From contig CM032659.1 in NCBI GenBank assembly GCA_019095985.1, forward strand, positions 22,790,695 to 22,854,694: DNA of 64,000 bases. The letters run 5' to 3'. Below, one piece after another: positions 10,926 to 63,889 of this stretch. The stretch is from Streblospio benedicti (Eukaryota > Annelida > Polychaeta > Spionida > Spionidae). Position 1 is the stretch's first letter. Each line of letters opens with the position of its first letter. Under the pieces are notes generated by a model. It made no database searches and was not told the origin of the DNA. It saw only the letters and a list, made by a program, of their open reading frames with translations. A program made the translations under genes and the position numbers.

Positions 10926-12261
10926 ATAGCACCACTCTCACACTGGGATACATGTTTCGAACAATTTTACTGCTGACTTTGTGTGGTTTGCTGCTTCTAC
11001 TCATGAGAAAGTTGAATCAGCAATTAAATATGCAGTTTTCCACGCATGCATGGCTATTTTTTGTTATATACTGAATCAGCTATGAACTGTTATTAGTTGT
11101 CAGAGGCTATTTGCGGAAACACCTGAGTCCGTTAGAGTGCTGAATCAGTATTGCCATGATATTTTAAAGAAATTGTTGCTATTAAGAAAAAATGAAACAC
11201 TGAAACATGCATACCAGTGTGAATATTTCATTGAACATAGTATTTATGACATTTATTATAAGTAGTGTGCACAAAATATTATTTATTTTATTTCCTTTCT
11301 TTGAAGTAGTGACTTATTACAATGATTGCTGCATTTTATTGCATCTAACATTTTGAAATTTATTCATGAATTTTGTTTGCTAGCAGATCATTGGGGAATG
11401 TTAGTTGGAACATCTGTGTCAAACTTTTTTTTTGTGTTTTTCAATTTGAAAATAGAAAAGATTCAAAATAGATTGTTATCATTATTATTAAATATAAAAA
11501 TATTAAGTATTAAATATTATATATTTTTATCTAAAATAGACTTTGAAGAATATCTTCACCTAATTTATTATTATCTTATACTTTTAGATATCTTAGAACC
11601 AATCAATGCATATTTTATTCTTGATATAGGATGTTTATGTTTAGTCTTTGTTTTTAGGCTATTCCTTGATTTATTTTAAAATATTGTATTTCTCTGAAGA
11701 GGACACTCACGTGTCGAAACAATGGGAAAAGCTTTTAATAAATTAAATAAAGATATTCTTCAAATTATATTTTAAATTTTGAATTTCAAATTAAGTCTCC
11801 AACCACAGAAAAAGTCGCAATGACCATCAATTTGTTTACAAATAACCTAATTTATTAGGAAATTCACACAACCAGCACTTACGATAATCAGTAATGCTTT
11901 ATTTCTGAAATTCACAATTCAAAACATGTAAACATGTTAATTAATTCAAAGTATAATTTGATATATCTTTGATATTTTAGATATCTTGTGATGCCAGTGT
12001 CCATCCATTATCTTTGAATATTACTTTAAAAGCATGTAAAACTACTTTGAAGAGTTGTTACATCTATGTTTATCATTTCACCATACCCCATCAGCCAACC
12101 TACATGTACATCATCTTTTGATATATCCATGATCCCAATAAATATCACTGCAAAATTTGCAAAGTTCATGTTGCCATTTTTTAGAAGTTTATCATACATT
12201 TATCAGACAGAAACAATATTCAATATAAACAAAAACTATACAATAGATGATTGATATATAA
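10926..12261. other. AT-rich 3' flank of the PAN gene, with a Penelope-like end at 11690-11760
   Basis: After the stop at 10925 there is AT-rich sequence without supported exons. An AATAAA-type string near 11740 is inside the Penelope-like motif. On the minus strand, GCTTTATTT at 11896-11904 (AATAAA reversed) could be the poly(A) signal of the DRC10-like gene, but this is not decisive. Confidence 0.4.
11690..11760 (+). mobile_element. Penelope-like terminal motif with hammerhead-type core
   Basis: The sequence CTGAAGAG, a 5-bp stem (GACAC/GTGTC) with a TCAC loop, then GAAAC matches the CUGANGA-stem II-GAAA half of a hammerhead ribozyme. It is followed by an AT-rich tail with AATAAA. The pattern is familiar from terminal regions of Penelope-like elements. 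A partner strand for helices I/III was not identified with confidence. Confidence 0.5.
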
Positions 12262-13656
12262 TTATTTCTTTTTTTTCTTTCCTTTTCCTTTCTTCCCCTT
12301 CCCTTTCTTTGTTTTTCTATTTTTGAGTGCCTTGCGAACTTTGTATGATCTCCAAAATGCCTGTATAAGAATAGCTGCATTAATGCATATCCCCAATTCC
12401 CTTTGTTGAGCTTCTCTTTTCTCTCGAATGATTCTACGCTCTTCCATTATTTGCTGATACTCTTCATTTAGTTTGCTGAATTGTGCCTCTAATTCTTCTA
12501 GTTGAGCTTTCTCTATCTTGTAGATGGCAGAAATTTCTTCTATCTCATCCTGTCTAATGCTCATGTCTTGATCATATCGTTGAATCCAATTTTCTATCAT
12601 ACTTTCATACTTGAATTTCTTCATCCTGTACTTATATTCACTTTTACGGTGTGCTTCGATGAGGGCACTCATATTTTTATCAAGGTTCCCCTTATCTCTG
12701 CGCATTCTTTCCATCTTGGTTGCTGTGTTTCTTACATCCATCAATTCTTGTTTTTCAGCTTCTGTTTTAGTCCTTCTTATATATTCATCTGACAACCTTT
12801 CCATTTGCTGAAGTTCACCATAAAGTTCTCTAATTCTATCATCCTTCTCATGAACCACTTTCCCTAGGCTTTCTTCAAGGGCTGCTAAATCGACTTCGAG
12901 TTTAGCATTTGCAATAGTATTTTTTCTAACTTTTTCAAATATTTGTTTCATGAATTGATCTTTGTGGTATTGCTCATAAGGTGTGGTAAGAAGCTTTTCC
13001 AATACAATCTTCCTCAATTCCTCCATTTCATAAACATAATAATCAGAAGTTGGTTCTCTTCGAAAATCTTTAAGAACAGTGGTGATGGCATAGGGTTTTG
13101 CATCAAATGCGCGAAGAACGTTTTTACAACTGTGCTGCATTTCTTTTGCTATTTGATTCAGTTTGAATTTTGTGATATCAAGTTTTCGACATAGGCCATG
13201 TTTAGCAAACGTTGTTGGTGTCATTGGCATTGGTAATGGATTCTCCTCCTCTTCAACCTTTTCTAACTCCTCCTGTTGCATAAGATCTATCATCTCAGCA
13301 GCTACTTTGTCCCACCGTTCAAGTATCTTCAAATGTATTTCTAAATAATAAACAAGCTCTGGACCAAATATGTCACGATAATTGTCTAAATTATGTATTA
13401 CTGATAGTAGAATGCTACAAATTTCTGTTCTCTTTATGCCATTTACAAGAACATTCATAATGCGCTGCGACTCTATCATTGACAATATCTTTCTTCCTGG
13501 CTCTAGTGCTTTCAAGGGGTCCAACCGAATGCCAATTTTTTTCTTCTTCTGATCTGGTAGAGCAATGCATGCTGCCGATTTGCGCACAATTCTTGAGGAT
13601 GACTTGTTTTTCGCATTTATTGGGGGCAATGATACCGCCATATTTTTCATAATCAT
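12262..13656 (-). CDS. DRC10 (IQCD)-like: Dynein regulatory complex protein 10-like (IQ-motif, coiled coil)
   Basis: The frame is open from 13854, but the family-like N-terminus starts at the ATG at 13656 (or 13650/13641), giving about 464 residues, close to the roughly 450 of vertebrate IQCD. Upstream residues in the open frame look like translated intron or UTR. An early conserved block (IGIRLDPLKALEPGRK, then IESQRIMNVL) is followed by long coiled coil, the block YESMIENWIQRYDQDM, a C-terminal IQ motif (ILIQAFWRSYKVRKALK) and a Lys/Gly-rich tail. DRC10 is a subunit of the nexin-dynein regulatory complex that links outer doublets and tunes dynein in motile cilia and flagella. The IQ motif is expected to bind calmodulin or a similar EF-hand protein. 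DRC9/IQCG is the closest alternative, but the ENWIQRYD block favours DRC10. No intron interrupts the coding region. Confidence 0.88.
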   Translation of the reverse strand: MIMKNMAVSLPPINAKNKSSSRIVRKSAACIALPDQKKKKIGIRLDPLKALEPGRKILSMIESQRIMNVLVNGIKRTEICSILLSVIHNLDNYRDIFGPELVYYLEIHLKILERWDKVAAEMIDLMQQEELEKVEEEENPLPMPMTPTTFAKHGLCRKLDITKFKLNQIAKEMQHSCKNVLRAFDAKPYAITTVLKDFRREPTSDYYVYEMEELRKIVLEKLLTTPYEQYHKDQFMKQIFEKVRKNTIANAKLEVDLAALEESLGKVVHEKDDRIRELYGELQQMERLSDEYIRRTKTEAEKQELMDVRNTATKMERMRRDKGNLDKNMSALIEAHRKSEYKYRMKKFKYESMIENWIQRYDQDMSIRQDEIEEISAIYKIEKAQLEELEAQFSKLNEEYQQIMEERRIIREKREAQQRELGICINAAILIQAFWRSYKVRKALKNRKTKKGKGKKGKGKKKKK

Positions 13657-13949
13657 AATTCCAGTCTTTTTCTTTGTATCTTCAAAGCTCCTGGTAGTTA
13701 ATCTGTGAATGGAGTTATAAATTGTATTATTACATTGGATATTTTTTCTACACAGCAACAATCGCCAGATGGCAAGGGGCAGTACTATTATTTTGAAGGG
13801 AAAAGAAATACCACATCCAATTTCTATCCCCCGTCTACCCCCTTTTTCGCACATTTCACCTTATTCTCACATTCCACTAACTGGAGATCCCACATCCATG
13901 ACATCCGATTGGTTTTCTTTGTTCCCACAACCACAATAAATCTACGGTT

Positions 13950-14025
13950 AATACGTTTTTTTTTCAACTACCCCCCCCGCCCCCTTACCTTACAACCCCC
14001 CCCCAAAAAAAAAAAAAAAATAAAT
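13950..14025. repeat. Homopolymer cluster (T, C and A runs)
   Basis: Runs of T (about 13960), C8 (about 13971), C9 (about 13998) and A16 (about 14007) lie within 75 bases, upstream of the DRC10-like gene. It could be an old poly(A)-bearing insertion; nothing flanking it proves this. Confidence 0.7.
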
Positions 14026-14174
14026 AATAATAAAAATAGGAAAAAGGAAAAAAGAAAGATAAAAAGTAAAGCAAAAGGGAGCGTCATCAATAATCCCTCA
14101 CCATAATAGAATTTAATAATCCACCACCACTACTCCATACAGTGATACACACATAGGTCCGAGGATTCTACATC

Positions 14175-14300
14175 ACACAAGAGTAAGAGTAAGTATTGTC
14201 AATTCATTTCTATATATGTATATGTCAAATGTTCATTGTCTTTGGTTGTACTGACACTGTTAGTTGCCAATAAAATCTTCTTACTTACTCTTACTCACAC
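14175..14300. repeat. Small inverted-repeat element
   Basis: GAGTAAGAGTAAGTA at 14181-14195 is matched by its complement TACTTACTCTTACTC at 14281-14295. Between them is about 85 bases of AT-rich sequence. This is a MITE-like shape with short termini. Confidence 0.5.
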
Positions 14301-16785
14301 AATACTAATCCAATAACGTGTTAACCTTGGGTCTGTGTTTATTATACGTGATATATTATTTTAAACATTAGCTTACCATCGTAAATTATATATATGACAT
14401 CTACGATGTGCAATAGGGCTTAAAACTATATATAAAGAAAATAAAACCCATGAACCTATGAAAATATGCCATTGTGCAATTTATTTGTTGACATTATGCC
14501 AAGAACGTATAGCGTAACGTTTTTATTTGACGTGTCTAACGGTGTACGTACTGACGTTTTATAGAACGTCCTATGCACACAGTCACGTGTCGGGGCCATC
14601 CGACATTATGGATGCTGGGGATGGTGACATAATATCATGACAGCTAATAACAGCCTGCTTCTATTAAATGCCCCCTTGAGCAGGCAAGTATTCTGTTAAA
14701 CGCCTACCTATAATAAACTCCCCCACCCCACCCCCATAATGCATTTATAATGAGGCTGCTTTGTGTAAAGCTCCTAAAAAGCATGTATCGTTTGGGGGAA
14801 AAAACGTTATGGTTATGTCATTGACCGTCTTATTCGTCTACCTCCATTAAACGCCCACCCCTAAAAATCGCCAATAGACTCTAAAAGTATGCCAATAGCC
14901 GCCCTTACACTATTGAAAAGAGCCAACTTTATGCAGATAATTTTCTTGTCTAACAAGATTTATGATGATGTGATGAATGCACAGTGATTTAAACGTCAAG
15001 CTAATGGTGGTAATGGTTTGTATACACTTTCATCCTCTTGACATTACAGTACAATTTTCCGGATATTACATAGCTAATTTGAAAACTCTTCTTCAGTTGA
15101 TTAACCCTCATCAGTACATTAACCAAAAAAACTAATCAGTACGATAGGGGTCCATTAGAACCCCAATTATTTCATGTAATTTTCTTTTCTATGAATAACT
15201 GCATATATATTATGGCAGAACAGTGAGAGTATAATTGAATTTTCTTTTCAATTCATCATCTTTCTTTGTTCCAAAAAATATTATTTTTACTGTTATATGC
15301 TGACCAGTATGAGAACTGTTGGAAGGATTATAAAAGAGAACACATACACTCATGCCCTTGTACTTTTAAGTTAACCCTTCGTCAAAGTCGGTTTTTACGT
15401 GAGCTGGTTTGTTATTATTCTAAACAAACAAAAGCTGTAATAATTTGATTTCAGGTTAACTTAGAAGTTGAAATCAAACATTTGTCACTTGTAAATAGAC
15501 ACAGCTGAAGCTATTGAAGGTATTTTAGGATAACAGCCACAGCCATAACAAAATCAACAGCAAACACAGCAGCCAAAATGACGATGACTATGGCCAGAAC
15601 TGTGTCCAGGCTTCAGGTTTCCGCTGGCAAGGGGGTGGGGTGGGGAGCGAACACATAAGCAAGGGTTGTCGAATCCTAATTATTCCCTTCATAACCAATA
15701 CCCAAGCACTCTTCCCATGACATGAAAATATGTCCTTCTAGAAATACGTAGGTAGTCCAAAACTGTGACACCCCCCCCCCCATATAATATTATGTCACAG
15801 GTACTTCTATTGCTCATTAATCGCTGCATTAACTGTGGCATTGATCAAGGCAATACAGACAACCTTTCTTATTTATTCACTATATACTATTCATTTATCC
15901 ATTCAATAGGACAGTCTGGAACAAATTCAAATATATGTTTCTCCGTCGAATTTAAATTACTCTTAATTTTGATGGAATTTGCCATTTTGAAAGAATACAT
16001 GTACTATGACTGGTTCTGGGCATTTCAGACAAATCACTACACAGGGCTCCACAAACCACACCGTTTTGCCGCTAGCTAGCATGCCGTATGAGTGTGTAAT
16101 ATACTCTTCCTCACCCGCCCTTTTGCCACATCCGCCAGACGACTTCTGCCACTCCTCCCCACCGCTGACACATGTTGTCCACACTGTCGCCTCGCCCAAA
16201 TTCCTGTGTAAACAAAACCTGCTTGCCTTACTATTTGATTACTAATTGACATCTCAATGAGTCCTTATTGTGACACCTTCTGACACCTTCTATATGACTA
16301 GTCATATATACTGTATACTCTATAGTATCGTGGCTGTAAACCATAGTAGTAGTAGACCATTATATATACCCTATACCTACCCCCTGAGGCCCATAACTAG
16401 CGCAAAAACTGATTTAGATAGCGAGAGACATAGTATTCACTGAGTCTTAAAATGATTCACTTTTCAAGATAACCACAACCCACATTTATAATTAAGCTTG
16501 CTCTATTTTTATCAATTCCACAGACAAGATGACTGCCAGGAAGAAACAAACCAGTTCTCCCGCATTATGATAAGTCCCTATTTATACATGTCACTCAGAT
16601 CCGTACAGATGCATGCCAGTGTCCTGTTATGTTTATTGGGTGCAGTTGTGATAGACAGGACAAGCACACGCCCTTTCAAAATTCTAAAGTCAAAAAAAGG
16701 CCAAAAGTCTAATCGAATGCTCAAGTTTAAAAGTAAAAGGCGTGATATAATAATTCATTTCCACACTAAGGACTCATTGGAATGA
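14301..16785. other. Long non-genic stretch, no element recognised
   Basis: No exon with both a good splice context and a recognisable protein signature was found. Several C-rich strings (about 14720, 15770) and AT-rich stretches are present. An open frame at 16498-16785 is probably chance. Confidence 0.4.
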
Positions 16786-16791
16786 GCAAAC

Positions 16792-17237
16792 ATGACGTCT
16801 TTCAAGGTATGTGTTTCAGTTCAAAACAATTTAGATATAAATATTAAAAAAATCCATTGTTATGGAATAAAATCGTTATTATGTAGATTTGGACTTCAAA
16901 TGAGTTTTTCCATATGCGTGTGTTAGAATAATCATTTTCCTTTGAATACTTAGAATGATGTATGAGTTTTGTTGTTTAAACATTGACAGCTAACTGCTTT
17001 TTAAAAATGTACAATTTAATGAGTCAATAGCCGATAAACAAATACAGGTGACAGGTCTTCCATATAACACAACCTTTATCCTGGACTTTCAAATTACATA
17101 TATTTTGGTAATGTGTTTTACAGCTAGCTGCAATTTTCGCAGCCATTTACGTAGCATCGAATGTGTCAACGGCGAACTTGCACACCGTGAAGAAACTGCT
17201 CCATCAGCTAGAAGAACCCAAAAGAAATATTCCTGGT
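16792..17237 (+). CDS. Two exons encoding a probable signal peptide; possible 5' end of the downstream gene
   Basis: Exon 1 at 16792-16806 encodes MTSFK and ends AAG|GTATGT. Exon 2 at 17124-17237 follows TTTTACAG, encodes LAAIFAAIYVASNVSTAN and then a charged stretch (KKLLHQLEEPKRN), and ends GGT|GTAAGA in phase 0. Together they give a textbook signal peptide, with cleavage plausible after STA. The next exon in phase 0 on this strand is the channel-type exon at 19410. Joining them would be phase-correct but puts a signal peptide before a domain that is normally cytosolic. A separate small secreted peptide gene is therefore equally possible. Confidence 0.45.
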
Positions 17238-17276
17238 GTAAGAAACGAAAGTGTTGATAATAATTACAGCTACATC

Positions 17277-17494
17277 GAAAGTGCTCCGAGAGCACAGCGT
17301 CGTTAGAACGACGTTGACTCATGGGCGTTTAAGATGTTTACTTTGCAATCAAAGTATTAAAGCAGAAAAAAGTCTTATTGGATGTGTGATTCACCCTAAA
17401 TATATGTTCTTGGCATTGGATTGAATATGCTTTCTAAACACGGCCCATGAGTCGACATTAATATGGTGACGCTGTGCTCTATGAGCACTTTTAA
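17277..17494. mobile_element. MITE with about 50-bp imperfect TIRs (family M1, intact copy)
   Basis: The left end AAAGTGCTCCGAGAGCAC, with CGTTGACTCATGGGC further in, is mirrored at the right end by GCCCATGAGTCGAC and GTGCTCTATGAGCACTTTT. The interior is about 110 bases (AAGATGTTTACTTTGCAAT...). A second copy, split by a LINE, is found at 45314-45360 plus 49450-49655. It is non-autonomous. Confidence 0.85.
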
Positions 17495-18735
17495 TATGTA
17501 TACATAAGCAGTTGCTTAAGGCCCAAACCCCTCATATTATGTCTTGTTAATATGTGCAGAAAATTCGTGATTTTAATAAAACCTATGGGAATACCAGCAG
17601 AGGAACACAGGCCACAAAATCCAGCCTCGTAAGTTGATATTCTTGCAGTATCAACATTTTTTGTACAATGACGCTCGCACGGCACACGGACAGATGTTTC
17701 ATTTGTGTCTTCTAAAATGGATATTTGATGACAATTCAAATGTCGGATCACAGATAAGGTGTTTGACAGCAGTCTCATGAAAGCTGAGCGTCTATACCGT
17801 GTGTTTCTTTGAAAACCAATTAAATGTGGTGTTAACTACGCAGATATCTTGCCGATCCCGGGAATAAACAACCAATGTTTTAAAACGTTTTCACTCACAA
17901 ATGTTGTAAGTAAACATCTATTATGCATTGAATCGGATTCAGTAGTAAATTTTACATATGTGTAAGAAGGATTACGCAGTTTTATGAGCTCTACAACCTT
18001 AAGTATTGAACTATTCCCGTTTTGATAAACGTACATTCGCTGACATACCACCGGATTTCAAGTGCTAACGTTCAGCGGGATGATGACAGCTAGTATTCTC
18101 ATTAAACTGTTAAACGTACCTTGACATTTCTATGTAAATATTTTGAGAAATAGAAGTATCACTGTTTTTTATTTGTGTAATTACTTCTTGGTAGCCGATA
18201 TGAAAGTGTTACGTTATCCATCATTGAGTATGCGCAGAACGTCATGCGCAGTGGTATTTGCAGGTGCGCTAAACGTTCATCGCACAAAAGCTACGATTTG
18301 GTCAACACGACATTGAATATTAAAAGGTTATTTTCAAGTATGTTTCGTCGTATTGTATACGTGAAAAGTAGTTTTCTAATAGAATTTTGAGTGAGGAATA
18401 CGAATCTGTAATCGGATTTACATTACTATGAAAATTGACTGAGATATAAGGGAAATACTGATCGTAAACAAATATGACAGACGACCCGGTTCAGCAGAGA
18501 AACTTGGAAAACACAATATTCTGATGAATTCACGCCTCAAATAGACATTTTTGTATACATTTCCAAAGTTTATCAATGTGACAGCCACCAATTTTCCATA
18601 CAATACCTTATATCCATGATCTGGCATGAAATATTTTTTCAAATGGGATTTTAACATGTACCGGAAGTCATATGGAACGTTTGTCGCAGCTAAAAATGAA
18701 AAAAAAGACCACTGCGCATGACGTTCTGCGCAACT
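17495..18735. other. No supported gene
   Basis: Some minus-strand open stretches (17491-17778, 17836-18051, 18418-18700) have protein-like composition and occasional splice-like ends. They do not chain in phase and match no family I recognise, so they are not called. Confidence 0.35.
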
Positions 18736-18737
18736 GG

Positions 18738-18785
18738 TACATACATATACATACATACATACATACATACATACATACATGGTTA

Positions 18786-18816
<31 letters not shown>

Positions 18817-18903
18817 CATACATACATACATACATACATACATACATACATACATACATACATACATACATACATACATACATACATACATACATACATA
18901 CAT
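18738..18903. repeat. (CATA)n microsatellite
   Basis: About 165 bases of near-perfect CATA repeat, interrupted once by GGTTATTA at about 18780. Long peptide-like frames over it are an artefact of the repeat. Confidence 0.97.
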
Positions 18904-19261
18904 GCAGTTTGTAATTTGAAGAACCAAATGTTTTGATTTGATAACGTAAAATAGAGTTTACATGGTACATGGCATGTGATCTCATGTTGTATATTTTATG
19001 CTTGCCATGCCCTAATGAATCCAATACATAAATCACATACAAAATGTATATTAAAAACTAGTTTTCAAACCATTAATTGCCCTGTCAATTATCATAGGCA
19101 AAATTTAAATACTGTAAATGTAAACTACGATAAGTTGAAGAATGAACTGTTATCTATCTTAGAATTAACAAGAAACCTGTTGGTTTGAAAACTCGTGTTT
19201 TGAATTACCGTTCATGGGTGACTTATGCATTTGCTTCATTATAGCAAGGTAAGAAAAATAT

Positions 19262-19409
19262 ACAGCAGAACCTCTCAATTGACACGACGTGTCGAACTGA
19301 CCTCAAGCGGTCTCAATAGAGGGGTGGTCGAATTGGTCACGTTATGAGTGACGTTTGAGACCATGAAAATGGTCCTATTACAGAGGTGGTCTCAATATAG
19401 AGGTTTCAG

Positions 19410-19412
<3 letters not shown>
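19262..19412. mobile_element. pogo/Tigger-like MITE whose right end meets a splice acceptor
   Basis: The left terminus ACAGCAGAACCTCTCAATTG resembles the CAGTAGAACCTC ends of other copies in the window (26500, 33257, 37627). The right terminus is an altered copy, TATAGAGGTTTCAGACTAG. The TTTCAG in it is exactly the acceptor used for the exon at 19410. Confidence 0.6.
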
Positions 19413-60644
<41,232 letters not shown>

Positions 60645-61200
60645 GTAACTTTCACTAGCAGATCCGTTTTTTTTAAAAGCAGATGCGGGTGGGTGGGTGG
60701 GTGGCGCAACGAGTCAATTTTATGGGGTTTATACACATGAAAGTTCACAGAGTTGGAAAAACCTGTGAAAGCTTTTGTTTTTGTTTTATTTTCTATTTAT
60801 GGTGTCAGAGTGAGGCATACCCTATGCACTCCCAAGACCTATCAATGAATTTGCTTTGAGATAAGTAACTTAGGTGTGCAAGACTGTTCTGTAGAATATT
60901 TGCTAGTATGTAAAACAAGTAGTAGCTGTATTAATCTATGAAACACATATTTGGTCAAGGGTGGGGTTTCCATTAGTGAATGAAACAGGAAATTCATTAT
61001 ATACAATTGTAAATATAATCAGGCATGTTGATTGTTTCTAACATTCATGTTTTCTAATAGGATCATTTAATTCCATTCATGCTCATTTAGCAGCAATTGC
61101 GTTTCATGAGTTAAGCATTGATTTGTGTACAATTACACCACATTGAGTGTTTCTTGTGTTGCAGAGAAGTCATTTTCAGAAATGTCTTTGTTGCTGTTCT

Positions 61201-63080
61201 AGTTTCAAATGCTTTCTAAACATATAATAACATTATTTTTGTAATTTTGCACTTTATTTTTATTAATTTCATTGACGGTATATAAAAAGAATAGAAGACA
61301 ATTGGCAGAAATGAAAATAATAAACATGGAAAACCTCAAATGAAAAGGACTTGACCATTTCCATCCTGTGAGGATTTCTCTTGGACTGTTGCGGGATGAA
61401 TATAAGAATTGTTGCGGGGGCGGGGCGGGATTGGGCATAACAAGTGCGGGAGTGGGGGGGGAGTGGACAGAATATTGGAAACCAGGGGGGCGGGGCGGGA
61501 GTGGACATCACATTGAAGGGACAAGCGGGGCGGGACCAATATTTCAGTCCAATCTTTCACTAATATATACACAATGGCTAGTCTTTGGTTCGAGAACCAG
61601 TGCATGACATTCCTTAACCTTGAAATTGACAGAAACAAGGTCTTTGTTAATTTGGAGTGGCTTCTGGGCTTTAAAGTCCAATAAAATATGAAATGATGAT
61701 ATTCACGGTTCTTGTTATGAAAGTTAAATTGGTTCCACAGAGGATATACTATTTACAGTAGTCAGCGCTCTCATCTCACACACTATGGTGATTATATGTA
61801 GCATTAGGAGTTTGTGGCTGAAGAGTGGTATACATACTAGACTCAAGAACAAACTTTAACATTTTGGAACTTGCAATCCAGCAATGTAAAAAAACTTTAC
61901 CGCTTGTCAGTCACCTGGCAATATGTGAGACAAAGTCAAGCTGGCATTCAAGATGCCGCTTGTCTCATAATATGCTCATCTTTGTTAATATTGAAGATAG
62001 AAGCATGATGCATTATTCTTTAATCAAAAGGCTATATATTTATGAGATGAGGATTCAATCTAAATAAAGATTGACATATGAAGGTCGGCAACATCATTTA
62101 AGAATAAGGAAAAATTACACAGTTGTTCAATGATGTAAAGCAGACAAACTTTTGCCAACAAAATTAGAGATGTGTTGGTTTACATACTGTGCTATGGTTC
62201 TATCACCAATACTAATAAAACAACACCATGCACGTTATTTGGACAGTCCCCTTGTTCTTCTTTATACGATTCGATCATTTTCTAGGAAGTTAAATGGAAG
62301 TGATCTGGTTGAGTTATTGAGAATGTACAGTCAATGTCAATTGTGCAAACACTGCAATGTTTAGTGATAGTCAACTGTAGAAATAGATTGAGAAGACAAT
62401 AAACAGTTATTTAAGAATATTATTAATTTAAAGAGTCACTGACAGTTGACCAAATTATTTGGACAGTGGAGTTTTTTATGGACATTTCAAAATGGAGGCT
62501 GTGAATGCATGGTCAATTTTTAAGAACTTCAATTTGATTGTGTGATAATAACTCTTTATATGTCCTACATAAAATAGCCAAAACAGAGGTGATACTAACT
62601 TAAACCAGTTAAGGTTTTGTACAGTATGTTTACTTTCCTATGCTTCTAAGTCTTTTTTATATCTGTGTTGGAGGGAATCCCTGAACTTTCAGCATCTGCA
62701 TATTTGTCAATGGTGCCACATCAACAGTTAGGTCAATAAAGTTATAATATCCCCATCCAACATTTCTACTATTCTAAATCACTAACAGATTTGCGCAAAT
62801 TACAGGTGATTAGTGCAATGGATGATTGGAGTATGCCATAATGTGCATGTGCTGAGAAAGTGTCATTTGTGACCTATCTTTCATTTTCAGTGAGTGTAGC
62901 ACTTGCCTCATACTTATCTCAAACATGCCCTAATTCAACTCCACGCTGCTCCTCAGGTTTGAGGCCACTGTGAGGCGTTAGAGATGATTGAAACGATTGC
63001 CCACAAGTAAAGCCTATATCGGAGAATTGTATAAAACGTAAATGTAAATGTCTGGTTTATATGTCCTGATCAATTTTTGA
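61201..63080. other. No exon found; G-rich patch at 61400-61535
   Basis: After the end of the duplicated block there is a patch with repeated GGGGCGGGGCGGGA- and GGAGTGGACA-type strings. The rest is AT-rich without supported features. Confidence 0.45.
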
Positions 63081-63084
63081 TCTC

Positions 63085-63372
63085 ACGACTTTACAATTTA
63101 CACCAGTTCATTGGCACATTCAATGATCAGCAATTGATCATTTCTGCGGCAGGCACATTCAGCGCAAAATGCTAATCACTCACACACTCACTCACTCACT
63201 CTTTCAACCCAATGACCTGTACCTAATTAACATGTAGGTGCCACAGAGCAGTGTGCAACTGTTTAGGGATGGGTATACTTAACACCCACCACCAGACCCG
63301 ACTGGGAATCGAACCCATGACCTTCTGGTCACGAGTCCAACCCCCTAACCACTCGGCCACGGAAGCACACAA
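63085..63372 (-). mobile_element. tRNA-derived SINE, family A, best-preserved copy
   Basis: The minus-strand head reads CTTCCGTGGCCGAGTGGTTA (A box) and GGTCATGGGTTCGATTCC (B box), close to a Ser/Leu-type tRNA. The body includes the rc of CACAGAGCAGTGTGCAAC. A (CACT)n run at 63180-63200 interrupts it. It is the least diverged copy in the window. Confidence 0.85.
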
Positions 63373-63889
63373 ACAATAAACAAATGATTCTAGTATTGTT
63401 TACTGCTTGCCTCACCTTAGGGACAATTGGCCTCAAGCAGGAATAAAAAGGGACAAGAGCCCACAATAGCTCAGCAATTATTTATGAATTGAATTCCAAT
63501 TGCTTCATATGGCAGAATTGAGGGTCAACTTTGGTTTGTGTGTGCTGTGATTGCTTTGAGAGCAAATGATTGTTTTTGTATCGGCTGCGATTTCTCTTCC
63601 AAATAAAGCAGCTTGATGAGTAAATATTTCCTTGGTATAGTGTACCATATTATTGTTGTCAGTTGATTATGATTGAACTGATTCACCTCACCACTAGGGC
63701 AGGCTGCTTGCTAACATGACAGAAAAATATTGAGTACAATTGAATGTTAAGGGAGAACATTGAGAACATTGAGAAAAACAAATGCTCATTTTTATAATTT
63801 GATGGAGGTACATTTATCCTGGATTTGATAAACAAACATACATAGTTTATATTTTAATCAGGATAATAGTCAATTTTATACATTGAGCT

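Noticed and set aside
13657-13854. N-terminal extension of the DRC10-like frame
   Set aside because: Residues do not resemble the family and look like translated intron or UTR; Met at 13656 fits the family length.
17491-18700. Minus-strand open stretches with protein-like composition (CERHC...CGLC; YDFRYMLKSHLKKYF)
   Set aside because: No consistent splice chain, start codon or recognised family; could be an old element or chance.
18418-19042. Long frames over the CATA repeat on both strands
   Set aside because: Caused by the tetranucleotide repeat, which is open in several frames.
62152-62364. 70-codon frame with two CxxC-like pairs near the end
   Set aside because: Too short, with no splice context or matching neighbour exon.
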